DNA of 64,000 nucleotides, from the NCBI RefSeq assembly GCF_051020955.1, contig NC_135017.1, positions 32,148,689 through 32,212,688 on the forward strand, read 5' to 3'. Origin of the DNA: Megalopta genalis. Lineage: Eukaryota; Arthropoda; Insecta; Hymenoptera; Halictidae. Positions 59,701-64,000 of this stretch are shown here, one piece after another. The notes beneath the pieces are model-generated. The model ran no database searches. It saw only the letters and a list, made by a program, of their open reading frames with translations, and was not told the DNA's origin. Within the stretch, counting starts at the first letter, position 1, and the number at the start of each line of letters is the position of its first letter. A program made the position numbers and the translations under genes.

Positions 59701-61400
59701 GCGAAACAAATCATTTAGCATCAAATACTTGCGATATAAATGAAGTAGCTTTTTTAATGCAGGCGAAACAAACGGGTTAGCTTCAAATCCATGCGACACA
59801 ACTGATTTAACATCAAATACTTGCGATATATGTGATATAGCTTCAAATGCCGACGAAGCAAACGAGTTAGCTTCGAATCCATGCGAAACACATGATTTAG
59901 ATGCAAATCAATGCGTCGTAAAAGGTTTAGATTCAAATCCATGCGAAACAAATGATTTAGCTTTAAATACTTGCGAATATAAGTGATACAGCTTCAAATG
60001 CAGGCGAAACAAACGAGTTAGCTTCAAATCCATGCGAAACAAACGAGTTAGCTTCAAATCCATGCGAAACACATGATTTAGCTTCAAATCAATGCGATAC
60101 ACATGATTAAGCTTCAAATGAATGCGAAGTAGAAGGCGTATCTTCAAATCCATGCGAAACGAAAGATTTAGCTTTAAATACTTGCGAATATAAGTGATAT
60201 AGCTCAAATACAGGTGACACAAACGAGTTTGCTTCAAATCCATGCGAAACACATGATTTAGCTTCAAATCCAAGCGAAACACATAATTTAGCTTCAAATC
60301 AATGCGATGTAGAAGGTTTAGCTTCAAATCTGTGCGAAACAAATGATTTAGCTTCAAATACTCTCAATATTAATGATATAGCTTCAAATGCAGAAAAAAC
60401 AAACGAGATAGTTTCAAATCCATGCGAAACAAATTGTTTAGTTTCAAATCAGTTCCTAGTAGAAGGATTAGGTTCAAATCCATGCGAAACAAATCATTTA
60501 GCATCAAATACTTGCGATATAAATGAAGTAGCTTTAAATGCAGGCGAAACAATCGGGTTAGCTTCAAATCCATGCAACACAACTGATTTAACATCAAATA
60601 CTTGCGATATAACTGATATAGCTTAAAATGCAGGAAAAACAAACGAGTTAGCTCCAAATCCATGCGAGACAAATGATTTAGCTTCAAATCAATGCGAAGT
60701 AGAAGTATAGCTTCAAATCCACGAGCAACAATTGGTTTAGCCTCAAATATTTGTGATAAACGTGATTTAGCCTCAACTGCATGCGAAACAAACGAGGTAG
60801 CTTCAAATCCAAGCGAAACACATGATATAGCTTCAAATTAATGCGAAGTAGAAGGCTTGGCTTCAAATCAATCCGAAACAAATGGCTTAGCTTCAAATAC
60901 TTGTGATATACAAGATGAAGCTTCAAATGCAGGCGGAACAAACGAGTTAGCTTCAAATCCATGCGAAACACATGATTATGCTTCAAATCAATGCGATGTA
61001 GAAGGCTTGACTTCAAATTCAAACAAAACAAATGGTTTGGCTTCAAATACTTGTGATATACATGAATCAGCTTCAATTGCATGCGAAACGAACGAGTTAG
61101 TTTCAAATCCAAGCGAAACATGTGATTTAGCTTCAAATCAATGCGAAGTAGAATGCTTAGCTTCAATTCCTTGCGAATCAAATTGTTTAGGTTCAAATAC
61201 TTGCCTTCTAAATGATATAGCTTCAACTGCATGCGAAACAAACGAGTTAGCTTCAAATCCAAACGAAACACATGATTTCGCTTCAAGTCAGTGCGAAGTA
61301 GAAAGCTTAGCTTCAAATCAATGCGGAACAAATGGTTGTGCTTCAAATACTTGTGACATACATGATTTAGCTTCAACTGCATGCGAAACAAACGAGATAG
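56780..61400 (+). repeat. ~2.9-kb segmental duplication within the array
   Basis: About 56780-57700 recurs at +2910 (59690-60610), and about 57903-58640 recurs at +2702 (60605-61340). The second copy therefore lacks about 208 bp. A third relation links 58619 with 59309 (+690) and with 61321. These are multiples or near-multiples of 30. Confidence 0.85.
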
Positions 61401-64000
61401 CTCCAAATACATGCGAAACAAATGATTTTGCTTCAAATCCAAGCGAAGTAGAAGGCGTAGCTTCAAATCCATGCGGAACAAATGATTTAGCTGCAAATAA
61501 TTGCGATATAAGTGATATAGATTCAATTGCATGCGAAACAAACGAGTTAACTTCAAATCCATGCGAAAAACAAGATTTATCTTCAAATCAATGCGATGTA
61601 GAAGAATTAGCTTCGAATCCATGCAAAGTAGTAGGCTTAGCTTCAAATCCATGCCAAACACATGATTTAGCTTCAAATCCATGGTTTGTAGAAGGCTTAG
61701 CTTCAAATCCATGCGAAACAAATTATTTAGCTGCAAATCAGTGCGAAGTAGAAGGCTTGGGTTCAAATCAATACGATTCAAATGGTTCATCTTCAAATAC
61801 TTGTGAAAGACATGATTTAGCTTCAACTGCATGCGAAATAAACGAGTTAGCTTCAAATCCATGCGAAACACATGATTTAGCTTCAAATCAATGCGATGTA
61901 GAAGGTTTGGCTTCAAATCCATGCAAAACACGTGATTTAACTTCCAATTAATGCCAAGTAGAAGGCGTAGCTTCAAAACCATGCGAAACAAATGGTTTAG
62001 CTTCAAATACTTGTGATATACGTTATTTAGATTTAACTGCATGCGTAACGAACGAGTTAGTTCCAATCCATGCGATACACAAGATTTAGCTTCAAATCAA
62101 TGCGATGTAGATGGTTCAGCTTCAAATCCATGCGACACATATGATTAAGCTTCAAATACTTGCGATATAAGTGATATAGCTTCAAATACAGGCGGAACGG
62201 ACAAGTTAGCTTCAAATCCATGCCAAACACATGATTTGGCTGCAAATCAATGCGATGTAGAAGGTTTAGCTTCAAATCCATGCGACATATATGATTTAGC
62301 TTCAAATACTTGCGATATAAGTGATGTAGATTCAACTGGAGGCGAAACGAACGAGTTAGCTTCACATCCATGCGAAACACATGATTTAGCTGCAAATCAA
62401 TGCGATGTAGAAGGTTGAGCTCCAAAACCATGCGATACACAAGATTTAGCTTCAAATCAATGCGATGTAGACGGTTCAGCTTCAAATCCATGCGACACAT
62501 ATGATTTAGCTTCAAATACTTGCGATATAAGTGATATAGCATCAAAAGCTGGAGGAACAAACGAGGTAGCTTCAATTCCATGCGAAACATATGATTTAGC
62601 TTCAAATCAATGCGAAGTAGAAGGCTTAGCTTCAAATCCATGCGAAACAAATGGTTTAGCTTCAAATCCATGCGAAACAAATGGTTTAGCTACAAATACT
62701 TGTGATATACATTATTTAGCAACAACTGCATGCGAAACAAACGAGTTAGCTTCAAATCCAATCGATACACATGATTTAGCTTCAAATCAATGCGATGTAG
62801 AAGGTTTAGCTTCAAATCCATGCGATACACAAGATTCAGCTTCAAATCAATGCGATGTTGTAGGTTCAGCTTCAAATCCATGCGACACATATGATTTAGC
62901 TTCAAATACTTGCGATATACGTGATATAGCTTCAAAAGCAGGAGTAACAAACGAGGTAGCTTCAATTCCATGCGAAACAAATGACTTAGCTTCAAATCAA
63001 TGCGAAGTAGAAGACTTAGCTTTAAATCCATGCGAAACAAATGTTTTAGCTACAAATACTTGTGATATACATTATTTACCTACAACTGCATGCGAAACAA
63101 ACGAGGTAGCTTCAATTCCATGCGAAACAAATGATTTAGCTTCAAATCAATGCGAAGTAGAAGTCTTAGCTTCAAATCCATCCGAAACAAATGGTTTAGC
63201 TTCAAATACTTACGATATAAGTGATATACCTTCAAAAGCAGAAGGAACAAACGAGGTACCTTCAATTCCATGCGAAACACACGATTTAGCTTCAAATCAA
63301 TACGAAGTAGAAGGTTTAGCTTCAAATCCGTGCGAAACGAATGGTTTAGCTACAAATACTTGTGATACACATTATTTAGCTACAACTCCATGCGAAACAA
63401 ACGAGTTTGCTTCAAATCCATGCGAAACACACGATTTAGCTTCAAATCAATGCGATGTAGAAGGTTTAGCTTCAAATCCATACGACACATATGATTTAGC
63501 TACAAATACTTGTGATATACATTATTCAGCTACAACTGCATGCGAAACAAACGAGTTAGCTTCAAATCCATGCGATACACATGATTTAGCTTCAAATCAA
63601 TGCGATGTAGAAGGCTTAGCTTCAAATCCATGTGATACACAAGATTTAGCTTCAAATCAATACGATGAAGTTGGTTCAGCTTCAAATCCATGCGACACAT
63701 ATAATTTAGCTTCAAATACTTGCGAGAGAAGTGATATAGCTTCAAAAGCAGGAGGAACAAACGAGGTAGATTCAATTCCATGCGAAACGAATGATTTACC
63801 TTCAAATCAATGCGAAGTAGAAGGCTTAGCTTCAAATCCATGCGAAACAATTGGTTTAGCTACAAATACTTGTGATATACATTATTTAGCTACAACTCCA
63901 TGCGAAACAAACGAGTTAGCTTCAAATCCATGCAAAACACACGATTAAGCTTCAAATCAATGCGATGTAGAAGGTTTAGCTTCAAATCCATGCGATACAT

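Larger units (their letters stand above)
40212..64000 (+). repeat. 30-bp tandem array (decapeptide-encoding minisatellite), continues past the window
   Basis: About 23.8 kb of head-to-tail 30-bp units without any interruption by other sequence. Every unit has the core TTTAGCTTCAAAT and usually CCATGCGAAAC. Since 30 is a multiple of three, the consensus has no stop in one plus frame (decapeptide NPCETHDLAS) and in two minus frames (LKLNHVFRMD and FEAKSCVSHG). From about 41560 the units cycle through five types, giving a 150-bp period. The longest minus-strand frame is 714 codons (52773-54917); the longest plus frame is 364 codons (60857-61951). Stops and 1-bp length changes occur throughout all frames. 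No signal peptide, membrane segment or known domain is visible in either product. Confidence 0.95.

Noticed and set aside
42207..62066. Separate genes for each long open frame in the 30-bp array
   Set aside because: Frames start and stop at random unit mutations and overlap on both strands, so they are described as one repeat array.
40212..64000. CRISPR array
   Set aside because: Units are contiguous 30-mers without unique spacers, the context is eukaryotic, and there are no cas genes.

Overview
This window is eukaryotic and repeat-dominated, and it shows no bacterial gene organisation. The transposon families point to an insect: an R1-clade and a Jockey-type non-LTR retrotransposon, an errantivirus-like Ty3/gypsy element with an env-like third reading frame, mellifera-type mariners, Tc1 elements, and TTAA-flanked piggyBac-type MITEs. 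My best guess is an aculeate hymenopteran (ant or bee), but nothing here fixes the species. I see no intact host protein-coding gene. Two weak host-exon candidates lie at 36.4-38.7 kb.

Positions 1-10.4 kb are a nested stack of mobile elements. A decayed Jockey-type element lies on the minus strand (about 5396-10299). It is interrupted by a TTAA-flanked MITE inside its RT (5597-5844) and by a Tc1 element inside its endonuclease (6551-8243). An R1-clade element on the plus strand (1 to about 5395) abuts its RT. The Tc1 itself carries about 440 bp of unassigned sequence. At 10.4-13.2 kb there is AT-rich spacer with copies of a roughly 450-bp dispersed repeat. A nearly complete gypsy/errantivirus-like element fills 13234-20025, with 4-bp ATAG duplications, broken gag, pol and env regions, and a 3' LTR that lacks its first ~195 bp.

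From 20 to 40 kb the sequence is AT-rich. It holds mariner remnants (21.3-22.2 kb; 31.2-32.8 kb with a nested MITE), further TTAA MITEs (23872-24104, 34750-35000), and a Tc1-like element with ~220-bp inverted repeats (36950-37934). A 1.3-kb palindrome at 35035-36372 carries an inverted pair of tRNA-like, SINE-like sequences, and one arm was invaded by a fully palindromic Tc1-type MITE. Several GC-rich blocks are unassigned.

From about 40.2 kb to the end (at least 23.8 kb) the window is one head-to-tail tandem array of a 30-bp unit, roughly 790 units. The unit length is a multiple of three, and its consensus has no stop in one plus frame and two minus frames. The array therefore yields long open frames on both strands, encoding decapeptide repeats: acidic, one-Cys-per-ten (type NPCETHDLAS) on plus, and strongly basic (type LKLNHVFRMD) on minus. 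Away from its degenerate left edge the array has a five-unit (150-bp) higher-order structure, plus recent 390-bp, 423-bp (four copies), 780-bp and ~2.9-kb duplications. It is the most unusual object in the window. Whether it is coding or a minisatellite cannot be settled from sequence alone; recurrent frame-breaking units favour a satellite.
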